Assembly (NCBI GenBank): GCA_958450325.1
Contig: OY288242.1
Span: forward strand, 29,642,474 to 29,706,473
From: Agrostemma githago
Lineage: Eukaryota; Streptophyta; Magnoliopsida; Caryophyllales; Caryophyllaceae
Reading direction: 5' to 3'
Length of the DNA stretch: 64,000 nt
Part shown: positions 34,732 to 48,109 of the stretch, piece after piece
Layout: each line of letters starts with the position of its first letter
Numbering within the stretch: position 1 is the stretch's first letter
Made by a program: the position numbers and the translations under genes
Notes under the pieces: model-generated
Seen by the model: only the letters and a program-made list of their open reading frames with translations
What the model was told of the DNA's origin: nothing
The model's database searches: none

Positions 34732-36398
34732 TCACCCACATTTCCATCTAAATACTTGATGTGGGTTAGAATCATCGAAAGCGACCTTATATGAATTCGG
34801 TAGACATTAGTCTAAAACGTATACATGTACGACAAAATCATGATTTGGGTTGAAACCTGTCAATATCAAAACTACCTGTATACGATAGATAAGCAAACGT
34901 ACCACATCACGAGGTAACCATCACCGATTATGGGATAAGTCGATAATTGTACTGTGTACTGAGAACTGACTGTGGATCTCATTTTTCTTAAATCTGTAAT
35001 CTGTTATCCTAAAGTCGTAAAGTCATCCCCACATAAATTTGGCTGCACAAAAAAAAAGGCAAAAAATATTGTTTGTCACGAGCCCTACTACATTGTGATT
35101 TGTTTTATCTTATCCACTCATGGGTGATACTTGACACGACAAAGGAAGGTTTGTGATGGTTATAACCTACACGGAGATGGAGAGACCTACTCATTCAAGA
35201 TAGGGATGACAACAATAAAACAAACCCATTTGCGTAATATTCTTATCAAACAAACAAAACTTTCTGCAAGTTGAACCTTCATGGTTGCCCCATTATTGTA
35301 CTAGCCTACTAGGACACTTATATTGTGTATTTATGTTCAACTTGAGTACCAACTTGCAGTTGCTGCATTATTTCAACCCTGTAATTCTCCAGGATGCAAC
35401 GTACCCTGAATTTATCAAAAATTTCGCGCTGTGCAGTTATCGTTACATGTTGCATGACAGTACAGTTAGTCGATACATTCCCGAAAAACAGAGAGATAAC
35501 CTCAGGAATGTATGGAACCGTACCTAATATGATCCCGCCCGATGTGCATCAAGACATAAGATAAGACGGCCTAGTTGCAGGAATGACGGTCTTCATCGTA
35601 AGATATTATACAACATCCATCAGTATCAGAATGCAGCTCACAGAAACAACCCAAGATTATCTCAAGGAAACAACAAAACCTAGACTGAACTTCAAACCCA
35701 GACTGAACTTCGCTTCAAATTTAATGATGATACATGAGTATCATTCCAATATGATATTTATAAAAGACCAAACTCAAAACAGTCAAATGAAAGAATGACA
35801 TTGTGCTTAAACTTGAGATGATCATGACGAAAATACCAACTAGTACAAAGTTTATTTTTGCATATTACTAGTAACATACAAGGATTCACCCCAATTGTTA
35901 GAATTTTTTTTCACACATTTAACGAAAGCACTCGTTCAGACAAGATGTATACTTAAAAACCACTGGTATTATGGATTACATGATATTAGACACCCTCCCA
36001 ATAGGAATATGCAGAAACTCTTGATGGACTGTCCAGTATATAATAACTTATCAGTATTATGGCTAGTATGAAAGTATGATACATGAGCAGGATTCCCAAG
36101 AAACAGGCTAGAAATAGTCAAATGAAAGGATAACGTTTGGCTTAATTAAGTGACATTTGAGGTTATCTCCCTTATTATTTCACAATGAACCCTAAATAGA
36201 GAGTTATCAGCCTTTCAATAATAGCCAGAGTAGTATGAAGGAATCATACATTTAAAAACAAATGTTATTTACTATGATGAACATATACTCCTAAGCCAAC
36301 CAAACCCTAAATTAAACTAATTATAATCAGATCGTAAACCACAATTCCTCGGAATTCAAATGAAATAAAGCTCAGATTAACAAACAGAAATAACTTAC
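34732..36398. other. CACTA interior right of element B, no supported gene
   Basis: Several 60-80 codon frames are open but show no motif, splice context or codon bias. On the minus strand this may be intron of the gene starting at 36434. Confidence 0.4.
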
Positions 36399-36434
36399 AG
36401 TAAACCGATCAAAGCTGATAGATGAGGATGACAT
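36399..36434 (-). CDS. Putative first coding exon of the CACTA-borne gene
   Basis: On the minus strand ATG at 36434 is followed by twelve codons (MSSSSISFDRFT) and a consensus donor GTAAGT. Upstream there is a purine-rich, AAG/GAC-rich leader (36440-36660). It could be the 5' exon of the transposon gene whose later parts lie at 18754-16151. No homology is recognisable in so short a piece. Confidence 0.35.
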
Positions 36435-37365
36435 GATGCTGGTGGTGGTGGATGATATCAAATCAATAAATTAATCCGTAATAAGCAAGCTTCCACGATT
36501 CAATAGATGGATAACAACAACAACAAATAGAGAAGAAGAAACGACGACGAAGAGCGAAGAACAGCTAGCGATGAATAGACTTCGAAGTTAATTAGAGAAG
36601 AAGGGCGACGAAGACCAAAGAAAGGCGACGAAGGGCGAAGAAGAGAACGTGAGGTAGGTTAGCTTCTTGATGTTGCGTTAGAATTTAGGATCTGGAAAAA
36701 TTTGGGGATCTAGACAAAATTAGGGTTAGAGGAATAATTGGGGATCTGGTTCATGATGCTTAAGTTGAGCGGGAGTATTGGTGATGGTTGGAAAATTTGG
36801 GGATCATATATGACTTATTATTAATCAGCGATAATTAAATCAATTTTTAATCCCTACGCAAATTAAACACCGCAATTTAGTCTAATTTTCGACTAAACTC
36901 CTTGATTAATGCTAATTACAGTAATTAATTAAATTAATCAAACAATTTAGTAATCTTACAGCAACAACATAGCTCCTCTGTCGTTCTTCGTCCAATAATC
37001 CGAGAAATTATAACGCTCGCAATCCACAATCGGCCAATGTTACTACAAACAAAACAAAACAAAAAAAAAACCGTAAAAAATCAAATGAAAAGGAAAAAAC
37101 TCGACATCAAATGAAATTTCAAACGTAAATAATCAAATGAAACGGAATGACGGAAATCGGAAGGTGCCTTCACAGGAAGTGGTTTTGAGTAATCGTTCAC
37201 TGACTTTACGATCAATGAGTAAATATTCGAGTTTGGTGGTCGGGTAAATGGGTTGAGAAAGTGATATGGGTTGAATTACACTTATTATTAGATTACTTAA
37301 AAAGAATTTGAGAAAGTAATATGGGTTGGGTAGTAACACCCAATTTTTAGTGGTCCTGAAAATTA

Positions 37366-37540
37366 GAATAGACAACTGAGATTAATTAAAACAGTTGTAT
37401 AATATATATAGACAACTGTTTTTATAAAACTCAGTTGTCTATTGACAGATAAAGACATTTGTTTCTCAAACAAAACAGTTGTCTATATATTATACATCAG
37501 TTGTTAAGAATATCTGATGTCTATTAGGAGTTGTCTATTT
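37366..37540. repeat. Right subterminal repeats of the CACTA element
   Basis: AGACAACTG/CAGTTGTCTA units in inverted pairs at 37367, 37410-37440 and 37470-37500, mirroring the left end. Confidence 0.85.
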
Positions 37541-37560
37541 GATGTTTTGTAGTAGTGGAT

Positions 37561-40505
37561 CAAGGGAGTTGGGTGTGGATTGGGAAGTTGTGTTGTTGAC
37601 CCTTGATCTTGGGTTGAATAGATGGCTTAAATGGATGATGTATTAAAAAAAAAATCAGCAAACTGACACAGCAGCAGTGGAGAGATGGAAGCAATCCTCC
37701 CCTCAATCACACTTCGCAGCAGTGGAGAGAGGGAAGCAACTCTCTCTTCAATCAAACTCTCACTTCTTTATCTCCCTCCTTACAACTTGATGCTCTCTCA
37801 TCTTCATCTCCATCTATCAAACCAAAAAAACATCATCATCTTCAAGATCCATTCATTCATTCAACAAAACAAAACACCTCCATCTTCAAAATTCGTTCAT
37901 TCAACAAAAAAAAGTTTCTTCATCTTCAAGCTTCATTCATCCAACAAAAAATAAAAACATCTTCATCTTCAAGCTTGATGAATGACGGAGGTTTGTAGAA
38001 CATCTTCATCTTCATCTTCATCCTATCATCATCTTCATCATGCGTAATGTTTTTACAGAATTGCAAGGTCACACACTTTCAGTTGTATAGTCACACTCAT
38101 TAGGTTGCATAGTCACACTCATTATATTGTAGAATCACGCAGCTGTACACTCATTGTAGTCACATATTCAGTTGTATAGTCACACTCATCATGTTGTATA
38201 GTCACACTCGCTGTGTGGTAGAATCACGCAGTTGTAGAATACCTTGGATTAAGGTATCATTCGTTTAATCATCTTCATCTTCATGATTGTTTTTTTTCAT
38301 ACCTTCTTTTTTTGGTATTTATAAAATTATTCATCTTCATCATCCAAAAAAAAATGAAAGTTGAATATGGATGAATGGACGACTGTGACCTCAGTAACGA
38401 TATTCTACGAAAATGAAAGTATTAATCACATACAAACATTCATTAAATATTCAATCTCCATTCATGTTGGTTTCTTCTATAATTGATTTCTTGTTTGTAA
38501 GACGCATTTAAAATTTCGAAAAATTACTGAAACGTTCTACTCTCCTATCAAAAATATTACAACATGTGATTGTTAGACGTAAAATGAGCGATTTCGATTC
38601 ATCCAACAAAAAAAAGAAGAATTTCTTCATCTCTTTAAGATTCGTTCATAAAAAAAACAACTTCATCTTCCAACTTCATTCATCCAACAAAAAAAACATT
38701 CTAATTAATATATGTTCTAGTTAGAAATATTATTTTAATTGACTGTAAAAATATTTTAATTAAAAAAAAGAACAACTCATTTTGTGTGTAATATTCTTGC
38801 AGAATTGCAAGGTCACACACTTTTAGTTGTATAGTCACACTCATTATGCTGTATAGTCATACTCATTATGTTGACGTTTAACATTACACACAAAATGAGT
38901 GTAATTCTACAACATAATGAGTGTGATTCTACCGCATGACGATTGTGACTATACAAAATGAAAAACCAAAATCTGTCCCGATTATACAATATTGGCAGTG
39001 TGACTATACAACATAGCGAGTGTGACTCTACAACAAGGCGAATGTGACTATACAAATACGACCACTTTTGACTACAAACCAATTAGTGCACAGCTGTGTG
39101 GTTTTAAAGGTGAAAGAATAAGTGATTTTGCTATAGACCTCGCAAAATAGCGATGAAAATATATTTACATTAGAAAAAGTTCATCCTTTACCTATAGTAC
39201 GTCAAATATAGAAACATTCTAACCCACCAAACATCCTTTACATATAGTACGTTCATCATAAAGCAAACATTTTATCCCATACAAATACTCAAGAGTTTAA
39301 TGATGGTCTCCGGTACGTGCGCAACAATACATTGTCCAATTACGTGGTCGGTCGCTGTATCTTCCACGACCTTCTTCTTCCCACCGCCTCTTTTACCAAC
39401 ATTCCTCTTTCCACCAACCATTTCGCTGCAACAAAACACACAATCAATCTAAATCACACAACACAACTGAATATGTGACTACAATGACTGTACAACTACA
39501 TGATTGTACAACATAATGAGTGTAACTATACAACTTTAAATGTGTGACTATACAACATAAACGGTGTGATCCTACAACATAATGACTGTGATCCTACAAC
39601 ATAACGAGTATGACTATACAACTTCAACTGTGTGACTATACAACATAAACGGTGTGATCCTACAACATAATGACTGTGATCCTACAACATAACGAGTATG
39701 ACTATACAACTTCAACTGTGTGACTATACAACATAATCTCTGTGACTATACAACTAAATTATACTCGTATTTATTTATACTTCAATCATCATTAGCAAAG
39801 ATGATTACATACACTAATACTGCAAGAATTTGTGTGATTCTATAATTTAATGAGTGTGACTATACAACATCAACTGTTTGACTATACAACCTAAAGTGTG
39901 TGACTACAAAACTGAAACCGTAAAATGGCAAATAAAAGCCATACAGTCAATTATTCTTCAATCATCATTAGCAAAGTCACATTCATAATTATAAAGATAT
40001 TATACATACGAATTAGAGCAAATTATTTAAATATTCATTAAATATTCGACCTTCATTCATCCATATTCAACATTCTTTTTTTTGTGAATAATGAAGATAA
40101 ATAATATTATAAATACCAAAAAAAAGAGGGAATGAAAAATAAAACAAGCATGAGGATGAAGATGATTAATTATTTTAAAGATGCTCTAAAAGGATAAAAA
40201 TAAATACTTGAAAATCGTCGAGGTTCGGAAGTAGGGATTTGATGAACGTGGAATCTTGAACGTAAATAAAAGAAAAAAGTCACACACTTTAAGTTGTATA
40301 GTCACACACTTTCAGTTGTATAGTCACACTCATTATATTGCATAGTCACACTCACTATGTTGTAGAATCACGCAGCTGTAGAATACCTTGGGATTAGGGT
40401 ATCATGCGTTTAATCATCTTCATCTTCATGTTTGTTTTATTTTTCATACTCTTTTTGTATTTATAAAATTACTCATCTTCATTATCCAAAAAAAATGAAA
40501 TTGAA
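37561..40505. repeat. Cluster of short repeats in both orientations
   Basis: Units of about 22 bp around TAGTCACACTCATTATGTTG run forward at 38060-38240, 38805-38875 and 40276-40370, and inverted at 38880-39060 and 39475-39905. A longer module (TTAATCATCTTCATCTTCATG through TATTTATAAAATTA) occurs forward at 38250-38390 and 40400-40500 and inverted at about 40020-40170. This looks like a foldback-type or heavily rearranged transposon; no transposase is seen. 37680-37990 is rich in CATCTTCAAG/TTCATTCATCCAACAAAA repeats. Confidence 0.65.
39273..39421 (-). CDS. Small basic ORF, unrecognised
   Basis: On the minus strand ATG at 39421 opens 49 codons with a Gly/Lys/Arg-rich start (VGGKRNVGKRGGGKKK), preceded by a splice-acceptor-like TTTTGTTGCAG. 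It lies between oppositely oriented repeats. It may be the last exon of a captured gene or chance. Confidence 0.25.
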
Positions 40506-40506
40506 T

Positions 40507-42020
40507 ATGAGAACCTATCTCTCAATGAGAACTATGAGAACTATTTAGAACCATTAGCATCTAATGCTTGACATTATTCCTAAAAACATCAACTCTTCCT
40601 TTAACAAAATAAACCAAATCCGTTTCTTTCTCTCTCTCTTCCATCTCTTTCTTTCTCTCTTCCTTCTCATTCCCTTCATCAAAATTAGGGTTCCGGTGTT
40701 CATAAAATTGGGGAATTATATACAATTGAGGATTTCTTTAAATTAGGGTTTATATTTTCGTTAAAACCATTAAATATGTCCACTTGATTAGAGATTTTTG
40801 TGTAATTAGGGTTCTTGTATATCAAATTAAGGGTTCTTGTTTTCTCTGAACACCTATCGTGGAATTATTCAATGCTTCATTCCCTTCTAATTATACTTCT
40901 ATTAATCATCTTATTTGTCACACTACTTTTACGGTAGTAGTTGTAGCCACATTACAATTTAAAAAGGGTACGTTAAAAGTGAAAAAGGGTACGCTAAAAT
41001 TTAAAAAGGGTACGCTAAAATTGAAATTAAAAAAAGGGTACGCTAAAATTGAAATTAAAAAAAGATACGCTAAAAATGAAATTGAAAAATGGTAAGCTAA
41101 AATTGAAAAAAGGGTATGCTAAAAGTGAAAACTGGTACGCTAAAATTTAAAAAGTATACGCTAAAATTTAAAAATGATACACTAAAATTGAAATTGAAAA
41201 AGGGTACGCTAAAAGTGAAAAAAGGTACGGTAAAATTGAAATTGAAAAATGGTACGTTAAAATAGAAAAAAGGGTACACTAAAAGTAAAAAAGGGTACGC
41301 TAAAATTTAAAAAGGGTACACTAAAATTAAAAATGAAATTGAAAAAGAGTACGCTAAAATAAAAAAAAAAGTACGCTAATAGTGAGAAAGGGTACGTTGA
41401 AATTGAAATAGGGTACACCACAATTTAAAAAGAAAATTAAATCGAGTATGGCTAGAAAAAGAAGGGTTTGTATTTCATATAAAATCCGTACAAAAGGAAA
41501 TTAAAGGACAATATTTTAGATGAACTCTTAAATCAATCAGGAAAATTGAAAAAAAAAAACGATAACACACCGTTGCTGAGATTATTGCAATTATTGCAAT
41601 TATATTAGCCGACGATAATATTGTTACTATTGTAATGAATTAATGAATTTAATTGAATAAGCTAATCATAAAATGATTAATTAAAAAAAAAACTACTTAG
41701 GTTATTGGGGTTCAATACCCAATTGTGATGAATTAATTGATTGAAGAAAAACCGATTGAAAAATTGATGGATTGAAGAATCGGATTCAATGGTCGATTAA
41801 AGAATACATCGATTAAAAGATTATGGGTCGAAGAATTTTGTAGAAAGAGAAGGAGTTACGGGTTGAAGGTTGAAGCAATTGTGATGAATTAATTTGATTG
41901 AAGAATTTTGAAGAATCCAACGAATGAGATTGAACACTATGATCCAATGACTCATATTATAGTTCTCACAGTTCTCACAGTTCTCATTGAAGGGGTAGTT
42001 CTCACATGAACCTAAATATA
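40507..42020. mobile_element. Transposon E1 with TGAGAAC terminal repeats, unclassified
   Basis: The left end TGAGAACCTATCTCTCAATG.. is answered at the right by inverted, imperfect copies (..CATTGAAGGGGTAGTTCTCACA). It interrupts the short-repeat module after TTGAATA. It contains a TACGCTAAAATTGAAA tandem array and a 560-bp right part shared with E2. No clear target duplication and no transposase. Helitron, hAT and Mutator affinities all remain open. Confidence 0.6.
40955..41430. repeat. Tandem array of TACGCTAAAATTGAAAAAGG-like units in E1
   Basis: About twenty imperfect units of 20-27 bp. Lengths vary mostly by multiples of three, so one frame reads Lys-Gly-Thr-Leu-Lys repeats. Confidence 0.9.
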
Positions 42021-42196
42021 TATAGAGTCAAGATCGGGTGAGAACCTATCCCTCAATGAGAACTATGAGAACCATTTAGAACATTAAATAGTTCAATTAT
42101 TCAATTACTCCCTTCCTCTTGCTGTAACATGACACCTGAAAAACTGACTATATAGCGTCATCTGCTTCCCATATACGCCTCAATCCTTAACCTCCG

Positions 42197-42817
42197 TCAT
42201 GAACGGCTTATACCTAATATACTTCTGCCTAATACAAAGCACCACCTTATGCTTCTTAGCCAACATCTGCAACTTATTCGCACCTCCTTCGCCGTCACCT
42301 CGAACGATTCCGTATACTCAAATCTCCGCCGTTTCGGGCGGTGGCAGGGCTTACCGGGACCCGATTGCGCCAACCCGGAACGAACCGGGCACGAAGCAAT
42401 ACAAACCCTAATAAAACTCTCAGAAATCCCGTAAAACTTCGCGCCCACCGTCCAAACCTGCTTGATTCTGTCAATGGTTTCTCTAATACCCAGATGCTTG
42501 AAATCCGTATGCTGACTTGTATGTGACGTGATGACGATATCCTGCCATTGATTATGTGAAACAAATTGGGTTAGATTGTTCTTGAAGCAGAGATAACGGA
42601 GTCCGTTACCGTCAACGGAGGATTGGAGCTTGTCTTGGATCCGTTTCCATGCGGTCAAGTAAGCGGTATCCTCGTTCCGGTCCTTCCAGACGGACCGCCA
42701 CGATTTGAGGACGTCGGGGGAGGTGACGGACCGGATTTCGAGCGGGGTGGCGAGGCGGTTCTGGGAGAGGCAGGTGAGCATGAGGTTGTGGGATTCGAGG
42801 TTGATGGCGTACACCAA
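42197..42817 (-). pseudogene. Captured gene fragment in E2, unrecognised
   Basis: An open minus-strand frame of 206 codons. The first 125 residues look like real protein (SWRSVWKDRNEDTAYLTAW, GLRYLCFKN, HLGIRETIDRIKQVW, then C-x3-C-like CIASCPVR). The HLGIRET..CxxxC stretch faintly recalls the H2C2 zinc-binding fold found before integrases, with the last Cys replaced by Arg. After residue 125 the composition changes to Arg/Gly/Pro-rich and is probably a shifted frame. Function not assigned. Confidence 0.45.
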
Positions 42818-43260
42818 AAAGGTTACGCTAAAATTGAAATTGAAAAAAAGTACGTTAAAAGTGGAAAAGGGTACGCTAAAATTTGAAAAGGGTACGCTAA
42901 AATTGAAAAAGGATACATTGAAATTGAAAAAGAGTACGCTAAAATTTGAAAAGGGTACGCTAAAATTGAAAAAGGATACACTAAAATTGAAATTGAAAAA
43001 AGGTACGCCAAAATTTGAAAAGGGTACGCTAAAATTGAAAAAGGATACACTAAAATTGAAATTGAAAAAAGGTACGCTAAAATTTGAAAAGGGTACGCTA
43101 AAATTGAAAAAGGATACACTAAAATTGAAATTGAAAAAGGGTACACTAAAATTTAAAAAGGGTACGCTAAAATTGAAAAAGAGTACGATAAATTTAAGAA
43201 TTGGTACGCTAAAATTGAAAAGAGATACACATAATTAAAAGAAGGTACGACAATGGTATA
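42815..43260. repeat. Tandem array of TACGCTAAAATTGAAAAAGG-like units in E2
   Basis: About twenty units, organised into higher-order blocks of roughly 66 bp (three near-identical blocks at 42945-43145). It lies next to the GC-rich captured fragment. Confidence 0.9.
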
Positions 43261-43866
43261 TGATAAAATTGAAAAATGGCACGTTAAAGTTGAAAAAGAA
43301 AATTAAATCGAGTAGGGCTTGACGAAGAAATGTTGTATTCCATATAAAATCAGTACAAAAGGAAATTAAAGAACAATATTTTAGATGAACTCCTAAATCA
43401 ATGAGGAAATTTGGGAAAAAAAACGATAGCTGGGATTATTGCAATTATATTTGCCGACAATAATACTATTAGTATTATAATGAAATAATGAATTTAATCG
43501 AATAAGTTAACTCATAAAATAATTAATTTTAAAAAAAATTAAAAGTTACCTAGATTGTTGGGGTTCAATCCCCAATTGTGATGAATTGATGGATTGAAGA
43601 AAAGTCGATTGAAAAATTGATGGATTGAAAATCGGATTCAATGGTCGATTAAAGAATTGTGGATTAAAGGATTACGGGTCGAAGAATTTTATAGAAGGAG
43701 AAGGAGTTACGACCTTACGGGTTGAAGGCTCAAGCAATTGTGATTAATTGATGAGATTGAAGAATTTTGTAGGATTCAACGAATAAGATTGAATATTATG
43801 ATCCAATGACTCATATTATAGTTCTCACGGTTCTCATTGAAGTAGTGGTTCTCACATGAACCTAAA

Positions 43867-45739
<1,873 letters not shown>

Positions 45740-45779
45740 TTACCTAACAAATGCTTCAAAAGAAGCATTTGTTAGGTAA
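45740..45779. other. Perfect 18-bp-arm hairpin
   Basis: TTACCTAACAAATGCTTC, loop AAAA, then the exact inverse complement. It lies 65 bp left of the hAT MITE. It could be a terminator-like or small-RNA precursor-like structure, or the relic of a foldback element. Confidence 0.85.
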
Positions 45780-45844
45780 GAGGTGGTAGGTAGTTGCCTT
45801 GATTTTGGTTGGTTGGTTTAGTGGTTGGTACTACCTACCACACC

Positions 45845-46177
45845 TAGGGGTGTTCACCGGTCCAAACCCGGACCGGACCGGTTTGACCCACGGACCGGAA
45901 ACCCAAAAAACCCAAACCCGCGGACCGGACCGGTTAATAAAGAAACCCGGACCGGACCGGACCGGACCCTCTTAAGACCGGACCGAACCGGACCAGACCG
46001 TAAAAATACACTAAATTTGATATTTTTTTAAAGTGTGGACCGGACGGACCGGACCGGGGACCGGTTACCAACTTTTTTGGGACCCGGAGACCGGACCGGT
46101 ACGTGCCCCGGTCTAGACCGACCCGGAGTCCGGTCCGGTCCGGTTTGCCGGTCCGGGTCAATTTTTGAACACCCCTA
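45845..46177. mobile_element. hAT-type MITE with exact terminal repeats
   Basis: The ends TAGGGGTGTTCA and TGAACACCCCTA are perfectly inverted and flanked by the 8-bp duplication ACCACACC (45837-45844, 46178-46185). The interior is dense in CCGGACCGGACCGG / GGTCCGGTCCGG motifs in both directions. Confidence 0.95.
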
Positions 46178-46185
46178 ACCACACC

Positions 46186-47299
46186 ACCTTGATTTTGGTT
46201 GGTCATATAGTGGTTGGTACTACCTATCACACCACTATATATACCACCTCCCACAACATCATTTGGACACACAACAAAAAAATCAGTGGATTTATTAGTA
46301 ATATGATATGGAGTATAGCAAGATTAGTATTGAAAAAGAGTACAATCATATTAATGCGAATATAAAAAGATTATTGTATGTCAAGTTCTAAAGACAAATT
46401 AAAATGATAAATAAATAAATAGATACCAACATAAAGTTGATTTATTATTATCTTTTTTTTAAAAATAAAAAAAAAAAGGTATGAAATTTGTGATACGATA
46501 TGGGAGTCAAAGGTAGGTTTAACTGATTAAATAATTTTACTAATTAAGCCGTGCCGAGTATAAGTTAAGAATTATGTAATCACTTTTGATCATGGGAGTA
46601 TGTACATGACCAATTAGCAGTATGCATCGTTTATAAGTTATTCTTTCCTTAAACTTGTGTCAAGTATTAACTAATGGAGCATCTCTCTTTGGTAGAAGCA
46701 TTGACTATTGCTAGCTAACATATTCCCAGTTGCCGACTCTTTGATAGTAAAGCTAAAACTTAATTTATAACAAAGGATTCAAGAAGGTTTGTCATCACAT
46801 AAAAATTGGTTGATCGCATTATTACTCATAATAATGGTATGGTATTTTTCTTACTATTCTCGGATTCATCATACTTCAATAACGATTAATTGGAATTTGA
46901 GCATACAACTCAAAACTCCAGGTATTCAATCCTCTAATTGCTTAAATTTTTTGTTGGTGTTATATTCTCACATGATGTTAAATGTGTGAAGTATATTATT
47001 AATAATGACATTGTATATTTGTGAGATTAATACGGAGTAGTATTAATAAAATTCTATAAGTCAAATATCTTTGAGAAATGACAATTTTGTTTGACTGAAT
47101 AAACAAATGTTGTTGAATTTGACTATGATTTATCCATTTCATGACTATATATGTGAGTATGTAATCACTTTTTGAAGTGAGTTTATGAGTTTATTCTTTT
47201 AGTTGTTATGTTGTCATTTTTGTAAAATGTGCCAACATGTGGGGGAAGTGATAAAAGTCATTGAATGTGTAGACATGTTTCTTTCACAAGAGTTACGTG
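46186..47299. other. Intergenic stretch, no gene
   Basis: The first 50 bp repeat the sequence left of the hAT MITE (TTGATTTTGGTTGGT..TAGTGGTTGGTACTACCTA), so the MITE separates a tandem duplication. A TATATATA near 46232 is not followed by a supported gene. Confidence 0.45.
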
Positions 47300-47755
47300 A
47301 AGCAGTTGGGCAAGCGGTTGAGGAGGCCATCCATTTCAGGTTTCTTGACCAACAAGGTATTCCTTTACATTGGGATGTATGGGGAGCTATTAGAGATGCT
47401 ATCAGTTGCATTTGCAGGAGATAGTGACTAGGTGATGATATATGTGATAAATGGGTGTAAGAAGCTAAGGAAGCTAGAAATAATAGGTCGCCCATTTGGA
47501 AACATGGCACTTCTAACAGACGTGGTAAAGTATGAAGCACTGTGCTCCTTTTGGATGTCGTCCTGTGAAGTGGCTGTAGGGGCTTGCAAGTCCCTAGCGA
47601 GGAAGATGCCCCGACTCAACGTGGAGGTAATAAATGAGAACGATGTGGGGGAGTTCAACCTAGATGATGACTGGCAGAAGGTCGAGAGAATGTTTGTGTA
47701 TCGAACTATGGTAAGGCCCAGGCTCGATGCACCGGAGTTTATGTCAACATTGTAG
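47300..47755 (+). pseudogene. TIR1/AFB auxin-receptor F-box protein, C-terminal fragment
   Basis: The frame from about 47335 reads GFLTNKVFLYIGMYGELLEML, then SVAFAGDSD and a stop (TAG 47430), then on to YVINGCKKLRKLEI, PFGNMALL, CSFWMSSCEVAVGACKSLA, MPRLNVEVINEN and a C-terminus of DAPEFMSTL. These are the last leucine-rich repeats and C-terminal cap of the TIR1/AFB family, which bind auxin and Aux/IAA proteins in the SCF complex. The F-box and earlier repeats are missing and a premature stop is present. There are no introns, which the last exon would not show anyway. Confidence 0.88.
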
Positions 47756-48109
47756 TCTTCAATTGTTATTATTATTTTAGTCTGACATTTCAAAATTGTT
47801 GTACTTTTTAAATTAGTCAAATTGGGTTTAGTCTTTTTCTTATGGATATGTTGAATACTAATATTTTCCTCCATTTAATGGGATTTCATCTATTTTAGAA
47901 ACTAATAGCAGTGAAAATGTTATTCATTATGAATCTGGAACAAAAGTAACCGCTTTTGCTCATTGAAGATTGGTTTATAATATATTTGACACTATTTTTT
48001 ATGATGACCAATCATCTTATAGTCATTTAGTGTGTTTCCACTTCAATCATTAGAATTCTATTCCAAGGATTTGTAGTTGAACATTGAGATTCTAATAGTT
48101 TGATCGGAG
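47756..48109. other. No feature seen
   Basis: AT-rich flank of the pseudogene; no ORF or repeat of note. Confidence 0.4.

Larger units (their letters stand above)
15583..37557. mobile_element. CACTA (En/Spm) transposon, non-autonomous, split by element B
   Basis: The left end CACTACTACAAAACATCAAA is exactly inverted at the right end (finishing at 37557). The 3-bp duplication GAT flanks it (15580-15582 and 37558-37560). Both ends carry subterminal inverted repeats built on AGACAACTGTT/AACAGTTGTCTA. Removing element B leaves about 6.3 kb. I find no TNPD transposase. Contents are fragments on the minus strand: a 5' exon (36434-36399), a GDSL-lipase/SHMT chimera and an Ulp1-like C-terminus. Plant CACTA elements are known to carry Ulp1-like and captured host gene sequences. 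Confidence 0.93.
42048..43866. mobile_element. Transposon E2, relative of E1 with captured coding fragment
   Basis: It starts TGAGAACCTATCCCTCAATG 28 bp after E1 ends and finishes ..CATTGAAGTAGTGGTTCTCACATGAACC, the same termini as E1. Its last 560 bp and its tandem array are homologous to E1. Its left 750 bp is different and GC-richer, holding a minus-strand coding fragment. E1 and E2 thus share ends but carry different cargo. Confidence 0.62.

Noticed and set aside
35285..35798. Two 70-80 codon frames in the right half of the CACTA element
   Set aside because: No splice context or similarity that I can recognise on either strand.
15583..37557. An autonomous 22 kb CACTA element
   Set aside because: 15.7 kb of it is element B with its own target duplication; no TNPD-type transposase remains in the other 6.3 kb.
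42705..43238. Long Lys-rich open frame over the E2 tandem array
   Set aside because: It arises from a stop-free tandem repeat read through from a GC-rich segment on the wrong strand of the captured fragment; no start context or other domain.
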